DNA of 14,385 bases from Thioglobus_B sp964558405 (GTDB lineage: Bacteria > Pseudomonadota > Gammaproteobacteria > PS1 > Pseudothioglobaceae), in contig CAZLDG010000033.1 in the NCBI GenBank assembly GCA_964558405.1, positions 1 through 14,385 on the forward strand, in the 5' to 3' direction. Positions 1-7,301 of the stretch are shown piece by piece (the first letter of the stretch is position 1; every line of letters begins with the position of its first letter). Under the pieces are notes generated by a model that had not been told where the DNA came from, made no database searches, and saw only the letters and a list, made by a program, of their open reading frames with translations. The position numbers and the translations under genes are program-made.

Positions 1-143
1 CGCCCCCATAACCAACTATAACCCAGGTGGGAGATCTTAAATTGAATTGAAGCATGCATACCTTTTTTGTCAATCACATAATCAGTGGCCATGGCACTAG
101 ATATGCTTAGCATTAAGGCTGCCAAACCAGTTATTATTTTCAT
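1..143 (-). CDS. yceI: YceI-family periplasmic lipid-binding protein (N-terminal part, cut by window edge)
   Basis: Only the first 47 codons lie in the window; the rest continues past base 1. The start is an ATG at 141-143, preceded by GGAGAG at a good distance. Residues 1-19 form a signal peptide: Lys at position 2, a hydrophobic core, and an Ala-Met-Ala cleavage site before Thr20. The mature start, DYVIDKKGMHASIQFKISH followed by LGYSWLWG, is the hallmark opening of YceI, whose lipocalin-like barrel binds isoprenoid or quinone-like lipids in the periplasm. The gene follows the b561 stop codon by only 2 bases and its ribosome binding site lies inside that gene, so the two are probably co-transcribed and translationally coupled, as in the E. 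coli yceJ-yceI pair. Family call is firm; the lipid bound is unknown. Confidence 0.9.
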   Translation of the reverse strand, partial: MKIITGLAALMLSISSAMATDYVIDKKGMHASIQFKISHLGYSWLWG

Positions 144-145
144 CA

Positions 146-709
146 CTACTCTCCTTGTTTTTTACCCAAACCCAACATACGCAAAAGCGTGACATCTCGG
201 TGATAAAAATGATGCTTAAGCGCAGCCAGTATATGCAGTATAACAAAAACTGCCAAAATATAGGCTGATATTTGGTGCACTTTGCCCCATAAGCTAATGG
301 TTAAAGACGCTAGATTTACCAGGATTGGAATCTCAATCAGATCAAACCAGAGGGCGGATTCGCCCTCGGCGCCAAGGATAAAATAGCCACTGACACCAAT
401 CAACAATAACAAATAATAAGTTATCCAGTGCACTGTCTTTGCAGCCAACACCTCCCAAGAACGATAAGATGGCAGTGGTGCGGGCAGTGGGTTAGAAAGA
501 CGCCAGTACAGCTTAAATAGCAATAAGAACAGTGCTAATAAGCCCAGGGAATAATGCCAAACAACTGAGGCACTATACCAGGGGTGGTAATAATCCAGCT
601 CCATCATATACACACCCAGTGCAAACAAGCCAATGACCAAGACTGCCATGAGCCAGTGTAGTGCAATGGCCAGATAGCCATAGCCTGTAGTTTGATTTCT
701 AAGCCGCAT
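146..709 (-). CDS. yceJ: Cytochrome b561 (CybB/YceJ type), di-heme membrane protein
   Basis: This is a four-helix inner-membrane b-type cytochrome of the bacterial b561 family, which passes electrons between quinol and a partner. Counting from the TTG codon at 710-712, the histidines expected to hold two hemes are H19 and H53 in the first two helices and H146 and H160 in the last two; the spacing matches E. coli CybB (H13, H45, H137, H151). Helices lie near residues 12-36, 50-68, 92-113 and 147-166. An in-frame TTG precedes the ATG at 707-709; I prefer the ATG (187 residues). No good ribosome binding site is visible, so translation may be coupled to the small gene ending 25 bases upstream. 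The b561-YceI pairing recurs in proteobacteria and suggests a quinone-linked periplasmic role; the electron acceptor is unknown. Confidence 0.9.
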   Translation of the reverse strand: MRLRNQTTGYGYLAIALHWLMAVLVIGLFALGVYMMELDYYHPWYSASVVWHYSLGLLALFLLLFKLYWRLSNPLPAPLPSYRSWEVLAAKTVHWITYYLLLLIGVSGYFILGAEGESALWFDLIEIPILVNLASLTISLWGKVHQISAYILAVFVILHILAALKHHFYHRDVTLLRMLGLGKKQGE

Positions 710-734
710 CAATCAATCTAATGCCAAAGTTGGA

Positions 735-860
735 TTAGGATCCAGGTTCAGCGTACAACCATAGAACAGTAGCAAATACCAATAGCACCACAACAGTCCA
801 AATAATATCTGCTTTGCTTAATTTTCTGCCTCGCGGCTCGAATGAATATTTCTTCACCAT
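735..860 (-). CDS. Unrecognised 41-residue single-helix membrane protein
   Basis: A 41-codon open frame from an ATG at 858-860 to a TAA at 735-737. It is preceded by an unusually strong purine-rich ribosome binding site (GGAGGAGGGG, six bases or fewer from the ATG). The product begins with a basic stretch (residues 1-16, with K3, K4, R10, R12, K13 and K16), then one hydrophobic helix at about 18-36 containing two Trp, then a short tail AEPGS. The charge pattern predicts the N-terminus in the cytoplasm and the C-terminus outside. It ends 25 bases before the b561 start on the same strand and has a possible promoter upstream, so it probably leads a three-gene unit with b561 and yceI. I do not recognise a family. 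A small subunit or assembly factor for the b561 protein is conceivable but only a guess. Confidence 0.75.
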   Translation of the reverse strand: MVKKYSFEPRGRKLSKADIIWTVVVLLVFATVLWLYAEPGS

Positions 861-904
861 TACCCCTCCTCCTACATCGCACAAACAAACTAAAGCTTAA
901 GGAA

Positions 905-933
905 ATTGTATCAAGGTTTTGGCAATTTGTATA
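905..933 (-). promoter_or_regulatory. Possible sigma-70 promoter for the small membrane protein-b561-yceI unit
   Basis: On the minus strand a TACAAT at 905-910 (five of six to the -10 consensus) is preceded, after 17 bases, by TATACA at 928-933 (four of six to the -35 consensus). It lies in the only gap between sdaA and the small membrane protein gene, which would give a leader of about 40 bases. No terminator hairpin for sdaA is visible in this gap, so read-through from sdaA is also possible. Confidence 0.4.
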
Positions 934-948
934 GCAACTTGAACCTTA

Positions 949-2331
949 TCAACACTCGGTAAAACTAACAGCCAAACCACCAAGTGAGGTTTCTTTGAGC
1001 TTATCTGACATTTCTTCACCGGTTTGTTTCATGGCAGCAATGCAATTATCCAGCGGCATAAAGTGCTCGCCATCGCCACGAATGGCCAGTGACGCCGCTG
1101 CCGTGGCTTTAATAGCGCCAAAACCATTACGTTCAATACAAGGCACTTGCACCAAGCCTTTAACTGGATCACAAGTCATGCCCAGATGATGCTCCAGGGC
1201 AATCTCAGCCGCATTTTCAATTTGCTGGGTACTGCCACCATTAACAGCGCACAAACCCGCTGCAGCCATGGCTGAAGCCACACCAACCTCGCCTTGACAA
1301 CCTACTTCGGCGCCAGAGATTGAACTGCGATATTTAACCAAACCACCAATAGCAGCAGCGGTTAATAAAAACTCTCTGATTTGTGATGATGACCACGCTT
1401 GATGATGATAACCATAATACAGTACTGCTGGAATTACCCCGGCAGCACCATTGGTAGGCGCAGTCACCACCATATGTCCAGCGGCATTTTCCTCGTTTAC
1501 TGCCATGGCATAGGCACACAACCAATCATTACTATTAACATTATCATCAGCGGCACTGAGTTGTTGATACAAGTTCTTTGCGCGTCTGGAAATCTCTAAC
1601 CCTCCTGGCAATATGCCCTCAGCTTGCAAGCCATTTTCAACACAGGTTTTCATCGAATGCCAAATTAACTCCAGCGCCTGATTAAATGTTGTCTCATCTT
1701 GTTGACACAATTCGTTAGCATATTTCATCTGCGCTACCGACAAGGAAGAGTCTCGGGACATTTGTATCATCGCCTTGGCCGAGGTAAACGGATAAGGGTA
1801 ATCACGCTCGCACTCCTGCGTCTCTAAGGACTGATGAATATTCTCTATGGTGCAGATAAACCCTCCACCAATGGAGAAATAGGTCTGTGAAATTAAAACC
1901 TTTTGTTGCTCATCACAGAGTTGGAAAATCATGCCATTAGGGTGTTCGCTAAGTGGCGCCTCATAATCAAAAACAATCTGCTGTTTGGGGTCAAAATTTA
2001 CCAAGACTCCGTGGATCTCCACCTGCTGCTGTTGATAAATCCCCTCTAAGAGCACGTCCACTTGCTGATCAATTAGCGCAATCGGTGTATAACCATGAAG
2101 ACCTAATGCAACTGCTGTATCACTACCATGGCCTTTGCCGGTATAAGCTAAAGAACCTTTAAGAGTGCAGCTCAGATAAAGCGCTTGGGACTGGGATTGA
2201 TCTGCCAAATAAGTTTGCACTTGCTGCAAGAAATCAGCTGCCGCATACATAGGACCCATCGTATGAGAACTCGACGGGCCGATACCGCATTTAAATAATT
2301 CTAATGTACCAATAAACATAGACTTAATCAT
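949..2331 (-). CDS. sdaA: L-serine dehydratase (single-chain, iron-sulfur type)
   Basis: Converts L-serine to pyruvate and ammonia in the cytoplasm using an oxygen-sensitive [4Fe-4S] cluster instead of pyridoxal phosphate. The N-terminal half (about residues 5-165) is the beta domain, opening with the typical GIGPSSSHTMGP at 16-27; the C-terminal half (about 190-455) is the alpha catalytic domain, with APTNGAAG at 291-298. Cys345, Cys387 and Cys398 are the expected cluster ligands, and the protein ends in Cys460. These four fall exactly two residues after the ligands and terminal Cys of the Legionella pneumophila enzyme (343, 385, 396, 458), where the last Cys occupies the active site as an inhibitory tail. 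At 460 residues the length is normal. The first ATG (2329-2331) has only a weak ribosome binding site; an ATG at 2317-2319 is an alternative start. Divergent from roxA. Confidence 0.96.
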   Translation of the reverse strand: MIKSMFIGTLELFKCGIGPSSSHTMGPMYAAADFLQQVQTYLADQSQSQALYLSCTLKGSLAYTGKGHGSDTAVALGLHGYTPIALIDQQVDVLLEGIYQQQQVEIHGVLVNFDPKQQIVFDYEAPLSEHPNGMIFQLCDEQQKVLISQTYFSIGGGFICTIENIHQSLETQECERDYPYPFTSAKAMIQMSRDSSLSVAQMKYANELCQQDETTFNQALELIWHSMKTCVENGLQAEGILPGGLEISRRAKNLYQQLSAADDNVNSNDWLCAYAMAVNEENAAGHMVVTAPTNGAAGVIPAVLYYGYHHQAWSSSQIREFLLTAAAIGGLVKYRSSISGAEVGCQGEVGVASAMAAAGLCAVNGGSTQQIENAAEIALEHHLGMTCDPVKGLVQVPCIERNGFGAIKATAAASLAIRGDGEHFMPLDNCIAAMKQTGEEMSDKLKETSLGGLAVSFTEC

Positions 2332-2447
2332 ACTCGCTTAACTTGATACACATTATGTCAATAAAAATTGCACAGAACTGATGAAAAAAATGTGTCTAAT
2401 TTTTATCGCAGCGACTTGCTAAAACCCGCTTCAGTTAAAATAAGCCT
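2332..2447. promoter_or_regulatory. Divergent sdaA / roxA intergenic region
   Basis: This 116-base AT-rich gap must hold promoters in both directions. For sdaA (minus strand) there is a perfect TTGACA at 2356-2361, but no convincing -10 follows it; overlapping it, CATAAT at 2352-2357 could itself be a -10. For roxA (plus strand) TAAAAT at 2436-2441 resembles a -10, but it lies only seven bases from the ATG and would give an almost leaderless message. Neither gene has a strong ribosome binding site. I see no clear operator. Confidence 0.4.
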
Positions 2448-3539
2448 ATGATTCACTTTGGTCAAATCTCTGCTGCTGATTTTTTATCCGACTATTGGCA
2501 AAAACAGCCGCTGCTGATTAAACAAGCTCTGCCAGGGTTTATCTCCCCTATTAGCGCCGATGAATTGGCAGGGCTCTCCTTAGAAGAGGTGTTTGAATCA
2601 CGATTGATTACCGGGGCTATCAAAGACAACCAGTGGTCTTTAGAGAGCGGCCCTTTTAGCGAACAAGTATTTGCTCAACTGCCAGAACATGATTGGACCC
2701 TGCTGGTTCAAGGGGTGGATCGTTTTATTCCTGAAGTTTATGAACTGGTTCAACAGTTTGATTTTATCCCACGCTGGCGTTTTGACGATGTGATGATTTC
2801 TTATGCCACCACCGGTGGTAGCGTTGGACCGCATTTTGACTATTACGACGTGTTTTTACTACAAGGCTCTGGTAAACGTCGCTGGCAACTCTCTCACAAA
2901 GATTGCACCTTGAGTAATTACTTGGACAATACGCCACTGAGAATCATGGATAAGTTTGAGGTTGAAATGGAGCTTGAGGTGGAGCCCGGTGACGTGCTCT
3001 ATATCCCGCCCAAGGTTGCACACCATGGCGTAAGTTTAAGTGATGACTGCATGACTCTGTCTTTTGGTTATCGATCTTACACTGGCAAAGAGTTGTTCGA
3101 GAACTGTTCTGCAGATAAAACCAACACTTATTATCAAGACCCTATTTACCAAGTCAACAATACCCCGGCACTGATTCCAAAAGCCGCTATCGACCAGGCT
3201 AATTTAATTGCACCCATCTCTGAGATTGAGTTTGCCAAATTTGCCACCAAACTAGACACCTTGGATCAAAAAATCTTGCAAGAATTGGAGTTTGACGCGC
3301 AAAACGAGCGCTTTGATGAGCAGGAAAACTACCAACTACACCCAGTGTGCAAAATTGCCTATATTCAAACCAATAGACACTATCAATTCTTTATTAACGG
3401 CGAAGAATTTTCGCCCAATACTGGCGATGATGAGATGATTAATTTTTGCAATAGCAGAGTCATTGATGCTGGGCAAAATCCACAACTAACGCAGCAATTA
3501 TTCTCACTCAATTTAATTCAGACAAAGCACCAAGATTAA
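2448..3539 (+). CDS. roxA: Ribosomal protein uL16 arginine 3-hydroxylase (JmjC-type cupin oxygenase, RoxA/YcfD)
   Basis: A 363-residue homologue of E. coli YcfD (373 residues), a 2-oxoglutarate and Fe(II) dependent oxygenase that hydroxylates an arginine of ribosomal protein uL16. The JmjC domain spans about residues 90-210. The iron triad is visible as H129 and D131 in GPHFDYYD, and H192 in YIPPKVAHHG; the motif GSGKRRW at 140-146 corresponds to the YcfD region whose arginine binds 2-oxoglutarate. After it come a helical dimerisation segment (about 215-290) and a C-terminal winged-helix-like domain (about 295-360). The second histidine next to H192 replaces a Glu in YcfD; I doubt that this changes function. 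It stands alone on the plus strand, divergent from sdaA and 163 bases before pnp, with no terminator visible between them. Family call is strong; the substrate is inferred. Confidence 0.92.
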   Translation: MIHFGQISAADFLSDYWQKQPLLIKQALPGFISPISADELAGLSLEEVFESRLITGAIKDNQWSLESGPFSEQVFAQLPEHDWTLLVQGVDRFIPEVYELVQQFDFIPRWRFDDVMISYATTGGSVGPHFDYYDVFLLQGSGKRRWQLSHKDCTLSNYLDNTPLRIMDKFEVEMELEVEPGDVLYIPPKVAHHGVSLSDDCMTLSFGYRSYTGKELFENCSADKTNTYYQDPIYQVNNTPALIPKAAIDQANLIAPISEIEFAKFATKLDTLDQKILQELEFDAQNERFDEQENYQLHPVCKIAYIQTNRHYQFFINGEEFSPNTGDDEMINFCNSRVIDAGQNPQLTQQLFSLNLIQTKHQD

Positions 3540-3558
3540 AAAGCAAACAATCCGGGTC

Positions 3559-3568
3559 TGGGTATAAT
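3559..3568 (+). promoter_or_regulatory. Probable pnp promoter (-10 region) at the head of a long leader
   Basis: TGGGTATAAT at 3559-3568 contains a perfect -10 hexamer (3563-3568). No convincing -35 lies 16-18 bases upstream. Transcription from here would give pnp a leader of about 128 bases. The same ten bases occur before aceE (9988-9997, minus strand). The rest of the 3540-3702 gap shows no gene and no strong hairpin; a seven-base complementary pair (AAGTTTA near 3576 and TAAACTT near 3664) is too weak to call a structure. Confidence 0.55.
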
Positions 3569-3702
3569 GAGGCGCAAGTTTAATGGTTTTTATCGCCCAT
3601 AAGTTTTATCTAAAATGCATATTCTCTTGTGTATTTCACATAAAGCTTAATCGGTTCAAGTCATAAACTTCTTTTTATATCTTTTTAAACAGGAGTAGAT
3701 TC

Positions 3703-5799
3703 ATGGAAATGAATGTCGTTAAAAAAAGCTTTGCCCTAGGTAAACACACAATCACATTAGAGACTGGCCGCGTTGCCAGACAGGCACATGGTGCGGTATT
3801 GGCCTCAATGGATGACACCCAGGTTTTGGTAACCGTTGTCGGCTCAAAAGAAATGCGTCCAGGTCAGGACTTTTTCCCACTATCGGTTGACTATATTGAG
3901 AAAACTTATGCAGCGGGTAAGATTCCAGGTGGCTTTTTAAAACGTGAGGCCAGACCCACTGAAAAAGAAACCCTAACTTCTCGTCTGATTGATCGTCCAA
4001 TTCGTCCACTATTCCCAAATGGATTCATGAACGAAGTACAAGTGATCATCACTGTGATTTCAGCCAATAATAACGTAGACCCAGACATTATTGCCATGCT
4101 AGGTGTATCGGCAGCCCTATCTATCTCTGGTATTCCATTTAACGGCCCAATTGGTGGTGCGCGTGTGGGTTACAAAGATGGTGAGTACCTACTCAACCCA
4201 ACTTATTCAGAGCTGTCTGATTCAGATTTAGACATGGTGGTTGCGGGCACCGATGACGCAGTACTAATGGTAGAGTCAGAAGCTGCTGAGCTTTCAGAAG
4301 AGGTTATGCTGGGTGCGGTTATGTATGCACATGAGCAGTTCCAGGTTGCCATTAGCAACATCGCTGAGTTTGCCGCTGAAGTCGGTACCGAGCAGTGGGA
4401 TTGGAGTGCACCTGAGGTTAACCAAACCCTGTTGAGCAACATTCAAGATCAATTTGGTGCGCAAATTAACGAGGCTTACCAGATTAAAGAAAAAATGGAT
4501 CGCTACGCCAAAGTTGGTGAAATTAAAACAGCCGCGATTGAAGCACTAGCCAGTGATGATGAAGATGGCACGCCAGCAGATGAAGTGAGTAAATACTTTA
4601 AGAAAGTAGAAAAATCAACCGTACGTGAGCGCATCTTATCAAATGAGCCGCGTATTGATGGTCGTGACACCACAACCGTGCGTGATCTTAAGGTTGAAAC
4701 AGGCGTACTAGACAATACTCATGGTTCTGCCCTATTTACTCGTGGCGAAACGCAAGCCCTGGTGGTAACCACACTAGGTTCGAAACGTGAAGCGCAGCTG
4801 ATTGAAAAGCTGGAAGCTTCTGAGCGTCAAAACGACTACTTCCTACTACACTACAACTTCCCTCCATACTCAGTGGGTGAAACCGGTCGTATGGGTGGTA
4901 CCGGTCGTCGTGAAATCGGCCATGGTCGTTTGGCACGTCGTGGTATTTCTGCTTGTCTACCTTCAATTGAAGAATTCCCATACACGGTACGTGTGGTTTC
5001 TGAAATTACCGAATCGAATGGTTCGTCATCAATGGCCAGTGTTTGTGGTTCATCACTATCACTAATGGATGCAGGTGTACCAATGAAAGCACCGGTAGCG
5101 GGTATTGCCATGGGCTTGGTAAAAGAAGATGAACGCTTCACCGTACTAACCGATATTCTAGGTGATGAGGATCACTTGGGCGATATGGACTTTAAAGTAG
5201 CCGGTACTGCACGTGGTGTTAATGCTTTGCAGATGGATATTAAGATCGAGGGTATTACTCGCGAGATTATGGACATTGCCCTAAAACAAGCCAAAGATGC
5301 TCGTTTGCACATCTTAGGCGAGATGAACAAAGTCATTTGTGAGCCTAACACTTCTAGCAAAAATGCACCAAAGACCACTGTCTTGCAAATCAAACAAGAT
5401 AAGATTCGCGATCTAATCGGTAAAGGCGGTGACACTATTAAAGGCATTATTTCTGAATCAGGCGCTAACGTTGATGTGGATGACGAGGGTAATGTTAATA
5501 TCTTCGCCAACGACCAAGGTAGCTTTGATAAGGCCGTACAAATGGTTAAAGACGTCACAGCGGTACCTGAAGTCGACAAGGTTTATAGCGGTAAAGTCGC
5601 TAAGATTGTTGAGTTTGGTGCTTTTGTTAACATCTTGCCAAATCAAGACGGCCTACTACACATCTCTGAAATTGCACATGAGCGTGTAGAAAAGGTTGAA
5701 GATTACCTAAAAGAAGGTGATGAAATCGAAGTAAAAGTACTGGGTGTTGACCGTGGTCGCATCAAGCTATCAAGAAAAGTACTGCTAGATAAAGAGTAA
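3703..5799 (+). CDS. pnp: Polynucleotide phosphorylase (polyribonucleotide nucleotidyltransferase)
   Basis: Trimeric 3'-to-5' phosphorolytic exoribonuclease of mRNA decay; in E. coli it is part of the degradosome. Order of domains: first RNase PH-like core (about 10-145), helical linker (about 150-300), second RNase PH-like core (about 315-540), KH domain (about 555-615, with IGKGGDTIK at 572-580) and S1 domain (about 625-692, with FGAFVNI at 638-644). The stretch at 487-498 (GDEDHLGDMDFK) carries the metal-binding aspartates and lysine equivalent to E. coli D486, D492 and K494. At 698 residues it stops right after the S1 domain and lacks the acidic tail of the 711-residue E. coli protein. 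AGGAG at 3691-3695 fixes the ATG at 3703. No rpsO precedes it, unlike the common arrangement. About half its leucine codons are CTA, more than in its neighbours. Confidence 0.98.
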   Translation: MEMNVVKKSFALGKHTITLETGRVARQAHGAVLASMDDTQVLVTVVGSKEMRPGQDFFPLSVDYIEKTYAAGKIPGGFLKREARPTEKETLTSRLIDRPIRPLFPNGFMNEVQVIITVISANNNVDPDIIAMLGVSAALSISGIPFNGPIGGARVGYKDGEYLLNPTYSELSDSDLDMVVAGTDDAVLMVESEAAELSEEVMLGAVMYAHEQFQVAISNIAEFAAEVGTEQWDWSAPEVNQTLLSNIQDQFGAQINEAYQIKEKMDRYAKVGEIKTAAIEALASDDEDGTPADEVSKYFKKVEKSTVRERILSNEPRIDGRDTTTVRDLKVETGVLDNTHGSALFTRGETQALVVTTLGSKREAQLIEKLEASERQNDYFLLHYNFPPYSVGETGRMGGTGRREIGHGRLARRGISACLPSIEEFPYTVRVVSEITESNGSSSMASVCGSSLSLMDAGVPMKAPVAGIAMGLVKEDERFTVLTDILGDEDHLGDMDFKVAGTARGVNALQMDIKIEGITREIMDIALKQAKDARLHILGEMNKVICEPNTSSKNAPKTTVLQIKQDKIRDLIGKGGDTIKGIISESGANVDVDDEGNVNIFANDQGSFDKAVQMVKDVTAVPEVDKVYSGKVAKIVEFGAFVNILPNQDGLLHISEIAHERVEKVEDYLKEGDEIEVKVLGVDRGRIKLSRKVLLDKE

Positions 5800-5817
5800 T
5801 TAATACTTAATCAAGCT

Positions 5818-5846
5818 AAAAAGCCACCGTCTACGGTGGCTTTTTT
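5818..5846 (+). terminator. Rho-independent terminator of pnp
   Basis: Stem AGCCACCG / CGGTGGCT (5822-5829 and 5834-5841) with a TCTA loop, followed by a run of T and preceded by a run of A. It begins about 20 bases after the pnp stop codon. The A run before the stem could give weak function on the other strand, but no minus-strand gene ends here. Confidence 0.9.
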
Positions 5847-5864
5847 AATTAAGCAAAAAGACAC

Positions 5865-6743
5865 ATGAATATTACTTGGGCATTTTTATTGGTGGTGAGT
5901 ATTTGGTCTACTACCCCTTTGGCGATTCAATTCTCTACCCTGGGATCGAGTTTTAATTTCGCCGTTAGCTCGCGCATGGGATTAGGGCTATTAATTTGCC
6001 TAGCAATACTCATCATCAAAAGACAAAAACTCAGTACCAATCCTCAGGCTATTGCCAATTATCTCTACGCTGGTATTGGTATTTTTGTTACCATGAGTCT
6101 AGTGTATTTTTCCGCACAAAGCCTACCGTCTGGCATGATTGCTGTGGTATTTGGTCTAACGCCAATTGTTACTGGTATTTTTGCCTATCTACTCTTGGGA
6201 GAGGATTTTTACCAGGTGCATAAAATCTTTGGTCTAATACTGGGCATAGTCGGACTATTGATTATTTTTCAGCACTCGCTGAGTTATCAAGCCTATATGC
6301 TCTACGGTTTTATTGCTTTGAGTATGGCTATGGTGTTTCAAGCCTTTGTTGCGGTTAAACTTAAACAAATCAATGCTCAAACATCGGCACTAGAAACCAC
6401 CACAGGCGCACTGATTGTCGCCTTGCCACTGTTTCTTATCAGCTTTATACTAACCGATGGCACTTGGCCAGCGCTCATTAGCGCCAAGGCCGCTTGGGCC
6501 ATTGTTTACCTGGCTATTTTTGGCTCGGTGATTGGCTTTGTCTCGTATTATTATTTAATCCATCACAGCTCAGTTAAAGTGGTAGGTATCGTGCCACTAA
6601 TCACACCGGTGTTTGCTCTCATATTAGGCGCAAGCTTTAATAATGAAATGCTCAGCGCGCTTCAACTTAGCGGTATTATATTGGTACTGCTTGGCCTGGG
6701 TATTTACGAGTACGGTAATAAAAAATTATGGATCAAAAAATAA
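5865..6743 (+). CDS. EamA-family (DMT superfamily) membrane transporter
   Basis: A 292-residue inner-membrane protein with about ten hydrophobic helices (near 4-22, 31-51, 64-83, 88-111, 118-135, 143-162, 180-196, 209-231, 236-257 and 262-283), arranged as two EamA repeats of five. Typical repeat-end motifs are visible: FGLTPIVTGIFAYLLLGE at 96-113 and VPLITPVFALILGA at 243-256. The family exports amino acids and other small metabolites; the sequence does not reveal the substrate. The ATG at 5865 has only a weak A-rich ribosome binding site and lies 18 bases after the pnp terminator, leaving no obvious room for its own promoter; expression may depend on read-through or on a promoter inside the end of pnp. 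It overlaps slyX by 16 bases. Confidence 0.88.
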   Translation: MNITWAFLLVVSIWSTTPLAIQFSTLGSSFNFAVSSRMGLGLLICLAILIIKRQKLSTNPQAIANYLYAGIGIFVTMSLVYFSAQSLPSGMIAVVFGLTPIVTGIFAYLLLGEDFYQVHKIFGLILGIVGLLIIFQHSLSYQAYMLYGFIALSMAMVFQAFVAVKLKQINAQTSALETTTGALIVALPLFLISFILTDGTWPALISAKAAWAIVYLAIFGSVIGFVSYYYLIHHSSVKVVGIVPLITPVFALILGASFNNEMLSALQLSGIILVLLGLGIYEYGNKKLWIKK

Positions 6744-6934
6744 TCGAATTAGAAGAAAAGCTAAGCTTTTTAGATCATACGATTGATGAGCTCAATCAGG
6801 TGATTTTTCGTCAAAGACAAGAATTGGACGAATTTAAAGATTTGCTCAAGCACCTTTCAGACAAAATCAAAACCTTGGAAGAAAGTAGCGCTGAGCCAAC
6901 CCTGGTGACCAACGAACGGCCACCGCATTATTGA
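6728..6934 (+). CDS. slyX: SlyX family protein
   Basis: A 68-residue protein that is almost entirely a coiled coil (about residues 3-53, with repeated Leu/Ile heptads) followed by a short tail ending in RPPHY, the conserved end of SlyX. SlyX is widespread in proteobacteria and its role is not established. The ATG at 6728 lies inside the end of the EamA gene in another frame (16-base overlap), so the two are likely translated from one message. Its TGA (6932-6934) directly abuts the stop codon of the convergent HopJ-family gene. Confidence 0.93.
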   Translation: MDQKIIELEEKLSFLDHTIDELNQVIFRQRQELDEFKDLLKHLSDKIKTLEESSAEPTLVTNERPPHY

Positions 6935-7273
6935 TTATTTTCGGCTTAGTACTGGAGAATCGAACTTTAAGCCTTCCCAACCATAAGTCATAAAGTTGCG
7001 AATGTTTTGATGCGAATCACTCTCTGGCGTATTCAGCACATCTTGATAATACTGACCAAAGCAATGCAATGTCTCTAGTGGCGTTAACTGATGAATGGCA
7101 GCAAAACAAAACAATTTAGCACTACCCTGGTTTTCATCGCTGGCGTTGCTTAGCTCACCATTGGTAAATGCCGCTGGCGTATAGTCATAATCATCTTCAA
7201 TCAGATCCATCAAGTCTTCAAAACGTACACGAACACCCGATCTTAACTCTTCTAAAAATTCCTCTTGTGTCAT
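6935..7273 (-). CDS. HopJ type III effector-family protein (function unknown)
   Basis: A 112-residue soluble protein. The block DYDYTPAAFTNGELSNA at 28-44, the KLFCFAAIHQLT segment at 53-64 and the ending NIRNFMTYGWEGLKFD are the recognisable core of the HopJ family. The family is named after a Pseudomonas syringae type III secreted protein, but members occur in many free-living bacteria without type III secretion, and nothing here suggests secretion: no signal peptide and no secretion genes nearby. AGGAGA at 7279-7284 supports the ATG at 7271-7273. The gene begins 28 bases after the aceE stop on the same strand, so it is probably co-transcribed with aceE, hinting at a metabolic rather than virulence role. 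The stop TAA touches the slyX stop with no gap. Confidence 0.87.
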   Translation of the reverse strand: MTQEEFLEELRSGVRVRFEDLMDLIEDDYDYTPAAFTNGELSNASDENQGSAKLFCFAAIHQLTPLETLHCFGQYYQDVLNTPESDSHQNIRNFMTYGWEGLKFDSPVLSRK

Positions 7274-7301
7274 TCTTATCTCCTGTTATTAGCCGATACG
7301 C

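Noticed and set aside
5172..5579. 135-codon open frame on the minus strand inside pnp
   Set aside because: It lies fully inside the well-supported pnp gene, has a low-complexity Ser/Leu/Ile-rich product, no ribosome binding site and no recognisable domain; it mirrors the codon use of pnp.
6935..7273. Type III secretion effector as evidence of a pathogen or secretion island
   Set aside because: Only the family name suggests this. No secretion genes or atypical composition surround it, and the gene is linked to aceE; HopJ-family proteins are common in non-pathogens.
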